A stretch of DNA of 64,000 nucleotides from contig JAFREQ010000009.1 of NCBI GenBank assembly GCA_025331565.1, forward strand, positions 9,165,501 to 9,229,500. Direction: 5' to 3'. This stretch comes from Holacanthus passer. Lineage: Eukaryota; Chordata; Actinopteri; Pomacanthidae. Each line of letters begins with the position of its first letter. Within the stretch, counting starts at the first letter, position 1. Both the position numbers and the translations under genes were made by a program. Positions 24,301 to 35,990 of the stretch are shown here, in pieces. The notes beneath the pieces are model-generated. The model did no database searches. It was not told the origin of the DNA and saw only the letters and a list, made by a program, of their open reading frames with translations.

Positions 24301-25153
24301 TCAAATAGACACTGCTGTCACACCCCCACTGCTGCAGGAGGCCTTCTCCAGGTCCTCCATGACCAAGTCCTGCTCAGTGACATGGTTGAGCCGCCTGGAA
24401 GTGTTCTTATCTAGGCTGTTGAGAGAAATAGGCTCCAGGGAGGTTTGTGCATTATTAGCTGGGAGCACAGAGTTTCCCTGCAGCCTGTGCGAGTAGGTTT
24501 TCCTCCGCTGTCCGTCCGCCGTGCACAGGCTGAACTTGAACACCGCTTGAAATCCTCTGCGGAAATTCTCATTGAAGAAACCATAGATGATGGGGTTGAC
24601 GCTGCTGTTGAAAAAGGCTAGCCAGTGGGCAAAGGGGTAAATGTAAATGTTGATGATTCTGTACTGCTGCTCAGTCAGGCTGGCATAGTCGCTCAACATC
24701 ATGAGGGTCCACAGAGGCAGCCAGGAAAGGATGAAAAGCAAAGCAACTATTAGAAGCATTTTAATCACCCTTTGTTTTTTCTTTGACACAGTATGGCGGT
24801 TGTCATGTCCCGGCTTTCCTCCCGTTGGAACTGCTGTTTTGAAAAGCGTAATGCCAATGCGGGCATACATGATCACAATGAGGGAAAGGGGAGCAAGGTA
24901 GATGTTTGCAAACAGGACAGTGGTGTAAATCTTCCTCATCTCCTGGTTGGGCCAGTTCTCTCTGCACCAATAAAAAGGGCTCGTTTTGTTGTCGTAGCCC
25001 AGTAACACCCGAATGGTTTGCTCCTTCGTCACTTGTAGCATCACCCCAGAAGGACACATGATGGATATGGCCAGAACCCAGATAATGACTATTATCAAGG
25101 TGGCTGTGGATATGGTCAGCTTTTGCTTGAATGGGTAGACAATGCATCTGAAT
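24301..25153 (-). CDS. npffr2: npffr2 exon 4 (last coding exon): second intracellular loop to C-terminus
   Basis: 853 coding nt after the acceptor CCTTTTGCAG|ATTCAG. It begins with the last base of Arg143, giving DRFRCIVYPFKQKL, and ends at TGA 24303-24301. It encodes TM4 to TM7 and the cytoplasmic tail. The second extracellular loop has an NKT sequon (N198) and Cys206. The third intracellular loop is basic (SKKKQR). C353 after helix 8 could be palmitoylated (inference). No AATAAA is seen on the minus strand close to the stop; the nearest is complementary to 23728-23733, about 570 bp downstream. Confidence 0.96.
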
Positions 25154-28100
25154 CTGCAAAAGGATTAAAAAAAAAAGACTGGATAAGGAAGATGCATGTA
25201 GACATTTAACCTGCTTTTAAAAATATATTTTCCTCAGGAAGTTGAAAAGAAAATTGTTGTCATTAGAGTTACTTTAATTCATAAAGCTACACATCCAGGC
25301 TGTAATCACAGAGGGGGGATATCATCAGGAACTTCAGGGTTATATGTATACAGGGCTGCACATGCAAAAAATGAATGCAGGTCAGTATTTGCTGATAGCA
25401 AGCAACAAAATGAAAGCAAATTCACAACTGATTTGGCTTAATAAGTTCAGTTTGAAGAACACTGACATTTCCCTACTGACACAATTCCCCTTTCTTCCAC
25501 ACTGTGTAGTTCAGTGTGTACTTAACTGTAATTAACTGTAAGTTCCCCCTATTACCTCCTTTGTAATCAGTGACTATATTGACATCTGTTTATAAAAGGC
25601 TGTAATGTCCACATCAAACTGTGCACAAAGGTTGTCTTGCTGCTTTTGGGAGACCACTGAGACAGAAGCATGCTGTTTTTTTCCAAATAGTGATGAATAG
25701 CTCATGGAATGTTTGAGATTTTCAAGGATTGTTCTTTTGAAGTTCTGTGTGATTTTTCTTTTTTCTTTTTCTTCAAACAACAGTGTTTTCTGAGCTTGGG
25801 AAAAAAATCCAAAAAACCTAGAGATTTGCACTGATAACAAACGGGAAATGTTTTTAAATTAGCACAGAACACAATTGTACATTTTGATATTTATGAATCT
25901 TTTTCTTTTTTTTGTGCTCTCTCCTTGGTGTAAATGTTATACTCTATTTCCTTGTGCATGGACTGCAGTATTTTGGCCTTCCTTTTGAAAAGACCCTTCC
26001 TGTTCAGGGTCTTATCTCATCAGCCATTGCCTGAGACGTCTTACCTATTAACTTATACTTTACCATATACTATATGTATAGATAGATATACTTAAACATA
26101 CAATTTCACCAAGACATCACTGTCAGGTCGAGAGATTCAAGGGGATGGATGCAAATCATTACAGCTTAGGCTAAACTGATGACTTCCATGTTAGACTTTA
26201 TAAAACTGATCCACCCCCAGCCTATGAGGTGGATCGACACTTGTGGTTGTTAGTCTGTGAATTTTCTCTGAAACTGTGAATTTCCCCACTGTGGGACGAA
26301 TAAAGGTTTAACTTGTCTTATCTTAGTGAAGCTTTTGACCACGTCCTCCATTTGCAGAAGGCAGTGAGATACGACTGAAAAATATGTGAAAAGGGCAGTA
26401 AGTAAACCTTGAGTTCAGAATATTTAACCACATAAATTAATGGGACAGTGCTGTCTTTGTGGAGGGTTGTGGTGTCTGCTTTGTGTGCAAAAGAGAAACG
26501 GATAAAACCCCTTTTTTGGGGTACAAATCAAGTGTGAAAAGAGCTGGGAATAGGACAGGTTCTGTTATATGTAGCGGTAGAACTAACATACAGCCACTGT
26601 ACCTGTCAACAGCAATTGCGACCAGTGTGAAGACGGATGCTGACACAGAGATCCCTTGAACCATGCCGCTCATTTTGCAGACCAGGCTTCCAAAGGGCCA
26701 TCCTGTTGACAAGAAATATGCATTCAGTTGGTTCACTGCATAGGACACGCAGAGCAGCAGTTCATGTTTGTATTTAGAACAGGAAGAGCAGAAGGGATTT
26801 GCCATAATGTCATATTTAAGTGAAGGGGAACAGTCCCTTTCTTTATCAGGGCTGCCGGCGACTATTAGCAGACGTGCTGACAGTGTAGGTGTCTGATTGT
26901 CGCTGACTCAAAATAATCAGACTGCAGACTGTCATCAGTATAACACCAGCTTCTGTAACACATACTTGTGCTTAATTGTCACACACCATTATAATAAAGG
27001 TTGACTGAGGTTATAAAGCCTTCTGGAGTTTGAGGTTGTGCTTCTTACTTGTATCAGTACGGTGGAAACTAAATCAGAGAATTAATATCCTGATAATATC
27101 ACAAGGGATATCTTTTCTGTAGCTCTCTTCTTTAACAGTAATGATGCCTAGAACAAATGTTTGCTTGTGTTCTGACATAAGCTTACATTGAATTTAAAAT
27201 AAGAAAGTTAGCTGTCTGCAGTTAGTGGCTTATGCACATAGGTATGTGCATAAATGTGTAAAGTGTTTGCTCCTTGAAAAGACAAACATGTAACCATCAA
27301 TACCTCAAGGTTGATAAGCAATCTGTTCAGTTGTCTGCATATGATTAGTGGAAGAATTGCTTTGTGTCAGCTTGAGCACTAACTTTCCAATACAGAGAGT
27401 GATGATGCTGAAGCTTATGGTAACGCTGCTTTGGTTGTTTCCACTGCTCTGCATTTCAGTTGAAATTATTTGATTATCATAGCCCTGGTAACCCTAACCC
27501 CAACCCTAAGCATGTCCAATCAGATTACAAATAACCAAGAAACTTAAAGGTGGAGAAATCATCTCTTCAGTTTCCAGAGAGAAATCGTTCTCCTTTTAAA
27601 GTCTGTGTGGGCATTTCTTCAGCATGATTTTACTCAAGGCTTGTTTATAAATTACATAACATAAATTACATTGACATTATCATAGAAAGCCTGACATTAT
27701 CATAGAAAGCCTTGTGGACGTGGGAGTAAGGTGGGATCATGCATGTAGTAGATAATAGGATGGTGAAAGTAACAATGAACTGAAATGTCGGTATCCTAGT
27801 TTTGTTGTTTACTGATGTTTACACTTTCACAACAGATTCTTAATCCTTTGTCAAAACAGAAACCTGCACTCACAGCGGAGCCAGACTCCTTCACCAAATG
27901 TCCTCTTTTCAGTGTGGGCAGAAAACACAAACTACCATGGTCTAAAACTCTGATAGATCTTGAGCTGACTGCGAACTGCATGTCAGGTATTACAACCCAC
28001 AGGGATGGTCCAGCTGTTACATTTCTGCCCACAATACATGCAAAAGGTTTTAAATACTAATGAGTTAGTGGGATTCTAATACAACTAATGTGCTACTTAT

Positions 28101-31100
28101 TACACTTGGAGACGTTATGCAGTGTGATATGCTGATCCATTACCTACCCAGTGTCTTGTTTAAAAACAAATTGATCGATGTTGAGTAGATATAGAGAACA
28201 CTTTATGGTGATATTGTCACTTTCAACTCCTTGTGATGCTTCTTTCATGTGGTTCACAAATTGCATGAGGCCGATAAGCACTGATGCACATGAGCAAATC
28301 CCCATCATCTTCAATTAAGCGTTATGTACCGTAAAGCATCCTAATGGTGCATCAGATGAAAGCTTTCTTTGAGAGACAATGGCAGATTGCTTGTTGTCCA
28401 GTCTTAAGAGAGCACTCAGAAGGCGAACAAGAGGCTCATTTCACTGCAGCCAGAGACATAATGCTCTGTGTTACTGATGCCTCATCTTGGATTTTCAATA
28501 CCAACATAAACCACAAAAAAATCGGTGGCAGAGGCACAGTGACATCACATCACTGATAAACATGTCCAAAGAAGGATTTAAGTCTTCTATGAAAGCCCTT
28601 CATGAAGGCAGTGAAGTTTAGAAAATGTACTTTGAACCAACACTTGTCCCTCTGACTGGTGTCCAGTATCCAGCTGTACACTCACCATCACTGTCCTGCT
28701 AAAGTGTGATTCATCGGCCGGTCAAATGTCATTGGCAGAGTGTCTGAGTGTCCCACTCCCTGCTGCTGAAAAGCACTGCACAGCATGAGGCTGTCATCAC
28801 AGAACTTCCTGGTAGGGATGCTGGTAGACTGGTGATGAGCTGTACCCAGTTTCTGATTGACACAGTGCTTCATGTTACGCTTGAGTGACTTCAGTTTTCA
28901 TTACTGTGACACCAACAAGACTTTCAACGCCTGCTCTGAGTCTTTCATATGCCTTTTTGCAAACTGCAGCCTGACTCAACTTGACCCTTTTTTCCAGGCA
29001 TCACTTTCTCTGTTACTCCCACTCTGCTCAAATTTGAGAAGTGTTACTCTGACTGTCGTGCTTCCAGCAGGATCTCCCTTTGCAGCTAAAGAGAGCTGTT
29101 TTTTTTTGTCTATGATCCTTTGCTTCTCTGGTCTCCTCCCTGAGGAAGGTCTTCCATATCCGTTGAATGGCAGTCAACTAGAATGACAGATGGTGCTCTC
29201 CTTTGCCCTCCTGTAATGTCTGCCTCTTCACTAAGATATGGCTTATAACATACTTGGATGGACAGAATGACTAATACATGACTGCACAGTAGGCTGCAGT
29301 AAAAGCAATGTGGTGAAACTCTTAATGTTCGTTTTAAAGATCTCATGACACATTGTTACATAAACATACTCTTCTTGTAAATAATGCTTTGTCCTATTTC
29401 ACAAAATATAGTTAAAGCGTCTTAAAAGCACAATTTCTTCTCTCTCATTGCAAAATCCAGTATATATGAATATGCAGATATTTTTTGTTAAACCATTGAA
29501 CATAAGATGTCTCCATTGTCAGTGTATGTGCGCTGGAGGTGTCAAGTTTCCACATGACACTTGTATATGTTTTACACAGAATCATCTCATAAGTACACAC
29601 TGTAAACTGAGATTTAGTACAGAGCACCTTTCCACCTTCAGCAGATGAAAGTGCAAACAGTCTTTGGAGTGTCATACTCTGCTCAAACATCATTCTGCAC
29701 AGTGAAGGTCAAACATCTGAGTGAAACAAAAGTAGGAAATACACATTTTTCAGTCTGTCTTTTTAAGTTTGTCTTGCTTCTGGTTTGCTATGTGCTGTTC
29801 TTGTCAGGCTGCGGATTACATTACATTAAATCAAATCACGTTCATTCTGCAGATGCTTTTGTCCAAAGCCACTTACAATAAGTGTGGCAATTTTTATATA
29901 AACATGAGCTAGAGGTCATCAAACTGGAAGTTCATCCCTCTCAAACAAGCAGCTGAAAGCATGTTTGATGTTACAGTGCAAGTGCTTATTTTATCCATTC
30001 ATTCCCTCTGATGCCTTTTCACTCTTTCTTTGTTTATTTCTTTTTCTTTTTTGGTAGCTCAGTAATATATTTGGCAAGGGGAAATGTGTAGCGTCACAAA
30101 GTGGGCAGACCTGCAGATTCCAAAAGCATTTTCCATATTGTAAATTTGCATTTAAAAAGTATTAATTAAGTTATTCAAGCGCAACCTCAATGTTCTGCAA
30201 CATGGAGACACAAACATCTTTACTTGAATGATTTTCCTTGACCTTAATTATTGTCTAGCAGCCATGTTAATGTTGACTCTAAGACAAAGTTATAATTTTC
30301 TCATTCTACCCAAATATATTTGTATTAGTATTTAAAATCTCACATCAAATCAACTCTATTTAAATATAATTATTATTATTTCTTCCTGATGAAGCCTACT
30401 GTGCTGTTTTGAAATCCCTATGCTTCACAAAATGTGTGATACTCCTCTCCAGTTCAATGCCTTTCTGATTTGTTTGACAGCCTCTGCACTGACAAGCTCT
30501 GGCACCTGTGGGACCTCTAAACAGGCACATGCTGTGTTTTGATTTGAGTTATGACCAACAGTTGAATTAGCCACTGCTGGGCATCAATGAAAAACATCTT
30601 GACACCATTCAGACACCATTCTGGGCAAGAAGGTGACTAGTTCATCAATAAATCACTAAAAACTCCTTTGACATTATTAACAATTGAGTGCAGTGCCATT
30701 TCTTTTCAGGCTACAACATCAAAAAAATTGAAAAAATGGAAGTGGCCAAAATAAATTCTGAAAGTACCAAATGCATTAAGCAGTTTCTTATAGAACAGGT
30801 TACATTTGTAGTTCATATTATGAAAAACATGTTGCTCGTTTCCTGCCACGTTTTTTTATGAGTCCAGTCTATTTTCTATCCCAAGCCACCTCTGACCCAT
30901 TGATTCACTTAACTGTCTACTATATGTGCAACAAGTGTTTTGTTGCCTGTTGTGTAGAATGTACCATTGGATTTTGGTTTTTGTGGATTTTCTTAAAAGT
31001 ACAGAAGTCTGTATTTTCTCTTGCCTGTCTTAGACAATATCAAGTAAAATGCATTTGTATTTGCAGACTGACATGAAACGTTATTAACCTATAATTGAAA

Positions 31101-33851
31101 AGTAGGATTTTTCCCACCATTGATTGTGCTGCAGGAGGCTGTTTCATCCTTTTTTTTCTGAACCATCAGATCTCTAGCAAACACTTTCACTAATGTTAGC
31201 TACAGTGGTTAGGAAGCTCGTCTATGCCATCATTTTTTGGCAAAAACCTAAATAAATGAATAAATAATGTTTAATTGCTTAATCCATCCATTTGCTGTCG
31301 ATCATCTGGATCCAGGACACATTCATTTAATTAATTATATCATTAGGAATTTTGGTGATATGCTGCTGTGAAGTAAAAACTGATTATAAATTATTCTAGG
31401 CAATATCGTCCCTTCTATTTTATACTTTGGCCATATGACCAGAATAACCCTGATACAGTAAGCTTTTGTAAGACCTCTTTTTAGCTCTAGTAAGATGATA
31501 TGGCCATTAGTCAGTAGTATGACATTTCATGAACTAGATAAGAATATCCAAAAAAGAAATGATGGATCAATAATGAGAAGAAGTTGCGTTGGTGACATCT
31601 GGCCACAGTACAGCTAGTTCTAACACCTTTACAAATGGCAGTTCAAATGTCTTTTGCTGACAGGAGAACGGAAATTTTGGGTTCAGCAGGTGGTGAAAAT
31701 TCAGAGTTAGGTCATAAGTCTGTTGCTGAACGAGTCAGATATGAACAAACTTGATGGAACTCTACTGTTGAGTTCACTTAGATAAGACATTTTCATTTTT
31801 ACACTTCTGCACCATACTGGTCATTACCCATTCACACTTAAGATTTTTTTTCAGACTGTTATTTGCGAGTAAAAAAAACAGTGTGACAGCACCATTCACT
31901 GTGCAAGAAGATGCTGTTCACCATCTTCTTGAACGGCTGAGGATGGATGCTTTCTGCCAAAGAGATTATTCTAAAACTTGGCATGCTAAATGCGATAATC
32001 TACTTCAGAGCTAATAAGCTTTCATTCATGTTTACTTCTGTTAGCTGCAAGCTGTCCATCTTTTGTTATGTCATTGCAGCAGGGATTTATTCATACAAAG
32101 TACTCAGCCAGCTGGATTTCTGGAAGCTCCGTGTCAGGATCTGACGTGTCACTGATTCAGACAATAATCACTGATTATGCTGATTTTTGCTGCTCTTGTG
32201 AAGAGGCAGTAGATGGCTCATTGGTCTATAATCATTTTATCATAAAAATATCTGTGGAGGTGAACGGTGAATAAGGCAGTGCAATCGTAGCAAATTCTTT
32301 TGTCATTCAATTGTCATTCTTATGGTTAGTAAAAGAGACACACGTTCACAGGCTTTATTTTGTTATTATTTTCAAGATGACTCTCTTCAAACTCTTAAAA
32401 AGCTTGAGAATGCGTGTCAATACTTTTCTGTTTAAGTATATCGTACTTGGATCATCCTGAATTATTAATCTGGTTTTCATTGTTTTTTGTTTTAAAACTG
32501 AAAAGATTAGATAGATAGATAGATAGGTAGATGTACTTTATTTGTCCCAAACTGGGAAATTCTTTTGAAAACTGGGAAGCCTATATGAACAATCTGAACT
32601 CGCAGCCACTATCAGTCGCCTTAAGAATCCCTCATATGAGATTTGTGTCATCGAGAGCCAACTGTCAAGTCCAATCAGCACAATGTGCTAAAGCCCTGGT
32701 CTTATACATGCATGCAGGGATACTGTTGTCAGGGTTCATACTCACTCAGAAACTCTGTGCACTCAGTCACTTCTCCTCCCAGCTTGAGAGGGCGATGGCG
32801 AGCTTGCCACAGTCCACAGGTGAAAATGGCATTAACATCATCTTAGCTGAATTGCTAACTGAAATCAGCTCCAAAATGCAGCTCACTCTCCTGTTTTAAC
32901 AGGGCACCCAGTTTTGTAACTTCGATGACTAACTAATAATAACGAAGTTATTTTACAGATTGTATTGAAATTGTCATCTTGCTATGTTCACCTGTTTCTC
33001 TCACGGTCAGTCTCTTTCTCACTCTTTCTAGTCCCACCTCCTCTAAGTACCCCATTATGGTACTCATCTCTGATTGACACTAATAACAGATTGATGCCTG
33101 GCTCCACGATAAACACAGAGGAAAAGCGACCTGAGAGGTTCAAGGGCTCCTCAAAACAGAGGACATTTTAACACCTTACCAAACTATAATTTCTCCATAT
33201 TAATGGAAACATTTTTACACACCAGTCAGTCCGAGCCAGCCCATATTCCAAGATATACTGTACATTTGTTAACTGAAATACATAGGATCAAGGAAGCATT
33301 GTATAAACTAAATTAGCAGGGTACTAATGTCATGACAGTCCATGCAATAGTAGTCAAGAAGTTTCCTTCAAAACCACCGATGTCAGCCTCCTAGTGGCTC
33401 CAGAGGAAAAGTCAAGAGATCACCAGAGTAATACTGATTTGTCCCCCTTAACCAGGTTTCAGTGTAATTCACTGAATAGTTATTGATACAAAACAACTTG
33501 CTTTTAATTACTGTCCTGCTCACCTGTAATGATGTTGTCAAGAAGAGTTGTTGGCATGCAGAAAATCCCAACCAGGAGGTCACTCACAGCAAGGTTTAGG
33601 ATGAACAAGTTGGTGACAGTCCGCATGTTTTTGCTTCGCAGCACAATGAAACACACCACTCCATTTCCCACCATGCACACGAGGAAGATCAACAGGTAGG
33701 ACACAATGAAGATGGCTGCTGTGGATGGCTGATGCAGGTAAAATCCAACATAGGTGATGTTGCTCCTGGGTAGGACAGACTCCACAGAGGAGTTGTAAAA
33801 TGTCCAATTGTCATACAGTTGAGTCAAGTTGTTCTCAAGTCCTTCGTTCAT
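24301..33851 (-). CDS. npffr2: Neuropeptide FF receptor 2 (class A GPCR), three coding exons
   Basis: Spliced CDS on the minus strand: 33851-33524, 26702-26603, 25153-24301 (1281 nt, 426 residues plus TGA). All junctions are AG/GT and keep the frame. The product should be a plasma-membrane receptor for RFamide peptides of the NPFF family, normally Gi/o-coupled (family knowledge). Seen in the sequence: N-glycosylation sequons at N8, N15, N20 and N31; TM1 with N63; TM2 with D91 in LAVSD; C118 and C206 for the extracellular disulfide; DRF at 142-144 in the DRY position; W168 (TM4); P231 (TM5); SWLPLW at 286-291 (TM6); NPIIY at 329-333 (TM7); then an NENFRRGF helix 8. The tail ends with a QDLVMEDL-type segment as in mammalian NPFFR2, and TM7 reads HWLAFFNSS. 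These features and the overall similarity favour NPFFR2 over NPFFR1. Length is close to the roughly 420-residue mammalian short form. Which teleost paralogue (2a or 2b) cannot be decided here. No disabling change is seen. Confidence 0.96.
25154..26602 (-). other. npffr2 last intron (1.45 kb)
   Basis: Non-coding. It is bounded by GTACAG and a TTTTGCAG acceptor. It contains one LINE-type tail near 26260-26325 and AT-rich DNA. No other exon was recognised. Confidence 0.9.
26260..26325 (+). repeat. LINE 3' tail in the npffr2 last intron
   Basis: GAATTTCCCCACTGTGGGACGAATAAAGG followed by TTTAACTTGTCTTATCTTA. Same hairpin and polyadenylation-like layout as 1141-1212. It is antisense to the host gene. 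Confidence 0.6.
26603..26702 (-). CDS. npffr2: npffr2 exon 3 (second coding exon): first extracellular loop and TM3
   Basis: A 100-nt exon. The acceptor is GTCAACAG|GA and the donor GACAG|GTACAG. It completes Gly110, encodes W111 to D142 (WPFGSLVCKMSG then the TM3 core ISVSASVFTLVAIAVD) and gives the first two bases of Arg143. It carries the TM3 disulfide cysteine C118. Phase 1 in and phase 2 out match the flanking exons exactly. The exon is too short to be recognised by ORF length alone. The intron before it is about 6.8 kb and the one after it about 1.45 kb. Confidence 0.95.
27488..27510. repeat. Degenerate telomere-like CCCTAA run
   Basis: TAACCCTAACCCCAACCCTAAG: three CCCTAA-like units, one with a substitution. 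Too short to indicate a chromosome fusion. Confidence 0.5.
27672..27711. repeat. Perfect 20-bp tandem duplication
   Basis: The 20-mer TGACATTATCATAGAAAGCC occurs twice in succession without mismatch, inside the npffr2 middle intron. Confidence 0.95.
29814..29884. repeat. Dispersed teleost repeat (ATTACATTACATT / CAGATGCTTTTGTCCAAAGC)
   Basis: ATTACATTACATTAAATC is followed by CTGCAGATGCTTTTGTCC and AAAGCCACTTACAATAAGTG. This phrase is one of the most frequent interspersed sequences in teleosts (general knowledge). Class uncertain. Confidence 0.6.
32506..32565 (-). repeat. LINE 3' tail joined to a (GATA)n tract
   Basis: Read on the minus strand: AATTTCCCAGTTTGGGACAAATAAAG, then a (CTAT)n run. 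It has the same tail architecture as 1141-1212 in the other orientation, ending in a GATA microsatellite at 32508-32525. Confidence 0.6.
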
Positions 33852-33858
33852 TTTAAAC
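33524..33858 (-). CDS. npffr2: npffr2 exon 2 (first coding exon): N-terminus to TM2
   Basis: The coding part runs from the ATG at 33851-33849 to 33524 (328 nt, residues 1-109 plus one base). The ATG has A at -3. The donor is ACAG|GTGAGC with intron GT at 33523-33522, and reading on would hit a stop within six codons. Seven bases before the ATG lies an acceptor (pyrimidine-rich, then TTTTTCAG, AG at 33860-33859). So this exon starts at 33858 and the rest of the 5' UTR is on an upstream exon. The exon encodes the glycosylated N-terminus, TM1, the first intracellular loop, and TM2 ending in DNIIT. Confidence 0.95.
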
Positions 33859-34584
33859 CTGAAAAATTAAAGACAAACAGATGACTTCATTTTGAATCAA
33901 TTTACTTTCTCGTGCAATTTCAAAGAAAGGGGTAAGGCCTGATAAAGACACTTAAACTTGCTTTATTTTTATGTTCTTAGCCTGAAATCCCATAACTTTT
34001 CCTACTTCATGGTTCACAGAAGGAAGAAAAAGATTTCTTGAACCAAAAAAAGACGTTGAACTTTGAAAGTGACACTGTTGGACATTCATAGAACAACAAT
34101 GTGGGGGTTTTTCTGCATTGATGCTAAAAAAAAAAAAATTAAAAAATTAAAAATTCATACTAAAGACTGCTAATGGAATCGAAGTGGAGAGAAAGGTATA
34201 TTGAACCTTAAACCTGCATTAACGTGTTTGCCACTTGAAGCAGCAGATTGAGTGATACAGGACAGGCAGTGTGCAGTGGGTTTATCAGAGCATTTTCAAC
34301 AGCTGGCTGTTGCGACTGGAAATGTAAGAATGAACCCAACAGTGGTCGCAGGCAGTAAAACCAAACCAGCTGAGGAGAACTGCAAAGTCCGGAGATAACT
34401 CTTTGTGGGTTCGTCACTATGAGTCCCTCTCACAATACATATTATCTCATCTATTGCTACTTTAAAAATATTGAGTAGTGCAGCTTCAAGTTTGAACTGG
34501 AAGTAATCTTTAGTTTAAGTGTGACAAAGTCCCATCCTTTCCATTCATATGTAGAGCCTCCATAATTCATTGTAATGACACTAT

Positions 34585-34696
34585 ATATTTTTTTATATTT
34601 ATATACTTTATACTTTTATCTATTTGTATTCTTGTGCTTCTCTTGTGCTGCTGCAACGCCCGACCCTATGGGGGATCAATAAAGAATTATCTCTAT
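34585..34696 (+). repeat. LINE 3' tail in the npffr2 5' intron
   Basis: A TATATTTATATACTTTATAC-type AT stretch, then GTGCTGCTGCAACGCCCGAC, CCTATGGGGGATCAATAAAG and AATTATCTCT. This is the arrangement of a common teleost LINE 3' end. Confidence 0.55.
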
Positions 34697-35289
34697 AGGG
34701 AAACAAGGGGGAGGGGAAAGTAACAGAACTGAGGTTAGAAAGGCAACATTATATAAAAAGTGACATTCCAGTAAAGAGATGCATGGAAATTGTTTGACCT
34801 TTATATTATGATGACGTTAGAAAAGATCAATGATTTAAATGAAGCATTGCTCTTTTTGCTCTATCATCAATCTATGATGTTCAGTGCATTTCAGAAGTCA
34901 CTGTATTTCATAGTGATGTATTATTGTTGTGCCTACTTAGTAGAAGTACCTTTAGTTCTTTGCTGCATATGAGCAGGTGGGGAGAGAGCAAGAACAATAG
35001 CACAGTGAGCAGAGTTGGGTTTTTTTCCCTTAGGAGAAAAGTGGCAGCAGAGAGAGAACAATGCCAAAGTCAACCACACATCCTCAAACAAGAGGAGGGG
35101 TGTGATGCATTTTGGTTTATCTTCTGTCTATAGTGAAACATGGGTCTCAGGCTCTTTTTTTGATTGACTTGTTACTGTTCAGTTGTTGAATGTCAATGCG
35201 AAATTGTGAGTTTAGACAGAAGTCCTTGATCTTTGATTCTGATGGTTTGCTACCAATACCTGATGTTTACTGTTAATACTCAAAATGAT

Positions 35290-35640
35290 TGAAACTAGAG
35301 CTGACTATTTTTAGCAAACTAAATTAGCATCATTAATCAATTAATCATTTGGCCTACACAATGCCTGAAAATAGTCTTAAGTTAATTTCTCACAGCCCGA
35401 GGTGAACTTAAAGTTGCTTGTTTTGTCCAAAGATATTCAGTTTATGACCATCGAAGATTACAAAAAATCTTTACAAGTGAGAAGCTAAAACAAAGGAATA
35501 TTTGTCATCTTTGAAAAGTGACTTAGACGATTGTCAAAATAGTTGCAGATATATTACTTGACATGGACTCCAATATTCTGACAAGAGCAAAAACTGTTAA
35601 TTGATGAATACATTAGTCGATCTATAGAAAACTTAATTTT
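35290..35640 (-). repeat. AT-rich teleost interspersed repeat, minus orientation
   Basis: Contains TTGTTTTGTCCAAAGATATTCAGTTTATGACCATCGAAGA, CAAGTGAGAAGCTAAAAC and TGACTTAGACGATTGTCAAAATAGTTG in the order known for a ubiquitous fish repeat with TTAATCGATTAATCG words. Further copies in the window: 35685-35990, 41035-41200, 42480-42700, 43020-43262 and 48600-48840. Non-coding. Confidence 0.55.
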
Positions 35641-35684
35641 GAAAAATAATCAAAATTAATTTACTAAACAAAATTGCCATTGTT

Positions 35685-35990
35685 CATTGCTTCCAGCTTC
35701 AGAAATGGTTTCATGGTTTATTTTACATTGTTGTACACAATTTACAATTGTAAATAATCAAATACCATTAGATTGGACTGTTTGTTTTTTTTTGTTTTTT
35801 GTTTTTTTTTTGTTTTTGGGACTAAACTAATTTAAGAATGTCACCTTGGGCTCTGATAACTTTTGACTGTTTTTGACATTGTAGGCTGCCTGATCAAAAA
35901 AAGTGACTAGATTACAAAATTGATCCAAATTGATTTGTCAAAGTTGGTTTTAATTGGGTTTCTGTTAATCACTGGAAGGTTTGGTATGTA
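35685..35990 (+). repeat. AT-rich teleost interspersed repeat, plus orientation
   Basis: CTTCCAGCTTCAGAAATGG, then ATTTTACATTGTTGTAC, and GAATGTCACCTTGGGCTCTGATAA match the complementary layout of the copy at 35290-35640. The interior carries a T-rich tract (35790-35817). The two copies form a head-to-head pair about 45 bp apart within the npffr2 5' intron. Confidence 0.5.

Larger units (their letters stand above)
26703..33523 (-). other. npffr2 middle intron (6.8 kb)
   Basis: Non-coding between the first two coding exons. It contains a 20-bp tandem duplication (27672-27711), a short telomere-like run near 27488, a dispersed teleost repeat near 29814-29884 and a LINE tail with a GATA tract at 32506-32565. 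The open frames here (for example 28857-29186) show no family features or codon pattern that I recognise. Confidence 0.88.

Noticed and set aside
24481..24530. RE1-like CTGTCCGTCCGCCGTGC within npffr2 exon 4
   Set aside because: The half-sites are wrongly spaced and the bases are explained by coding sequence.
24803..25159. 118-codon minus-strand frame overlapping npffr2 exon 4
   Set aside because: It is a shifted-frame shadow of the receptor exon, which has the conserved GPCR frame.
27488..27510. Interstitial telomere as sign of chromosome fusion
   Set aside because: Only about three imperfect CCCTAA units. Such runs occur by chance and in repeats.
28857..29186. 109-codon frame with several Cys in the npffr2 intron
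   Set aside because: No known domain and no splice or promoter context. Length is within chance for this composition.
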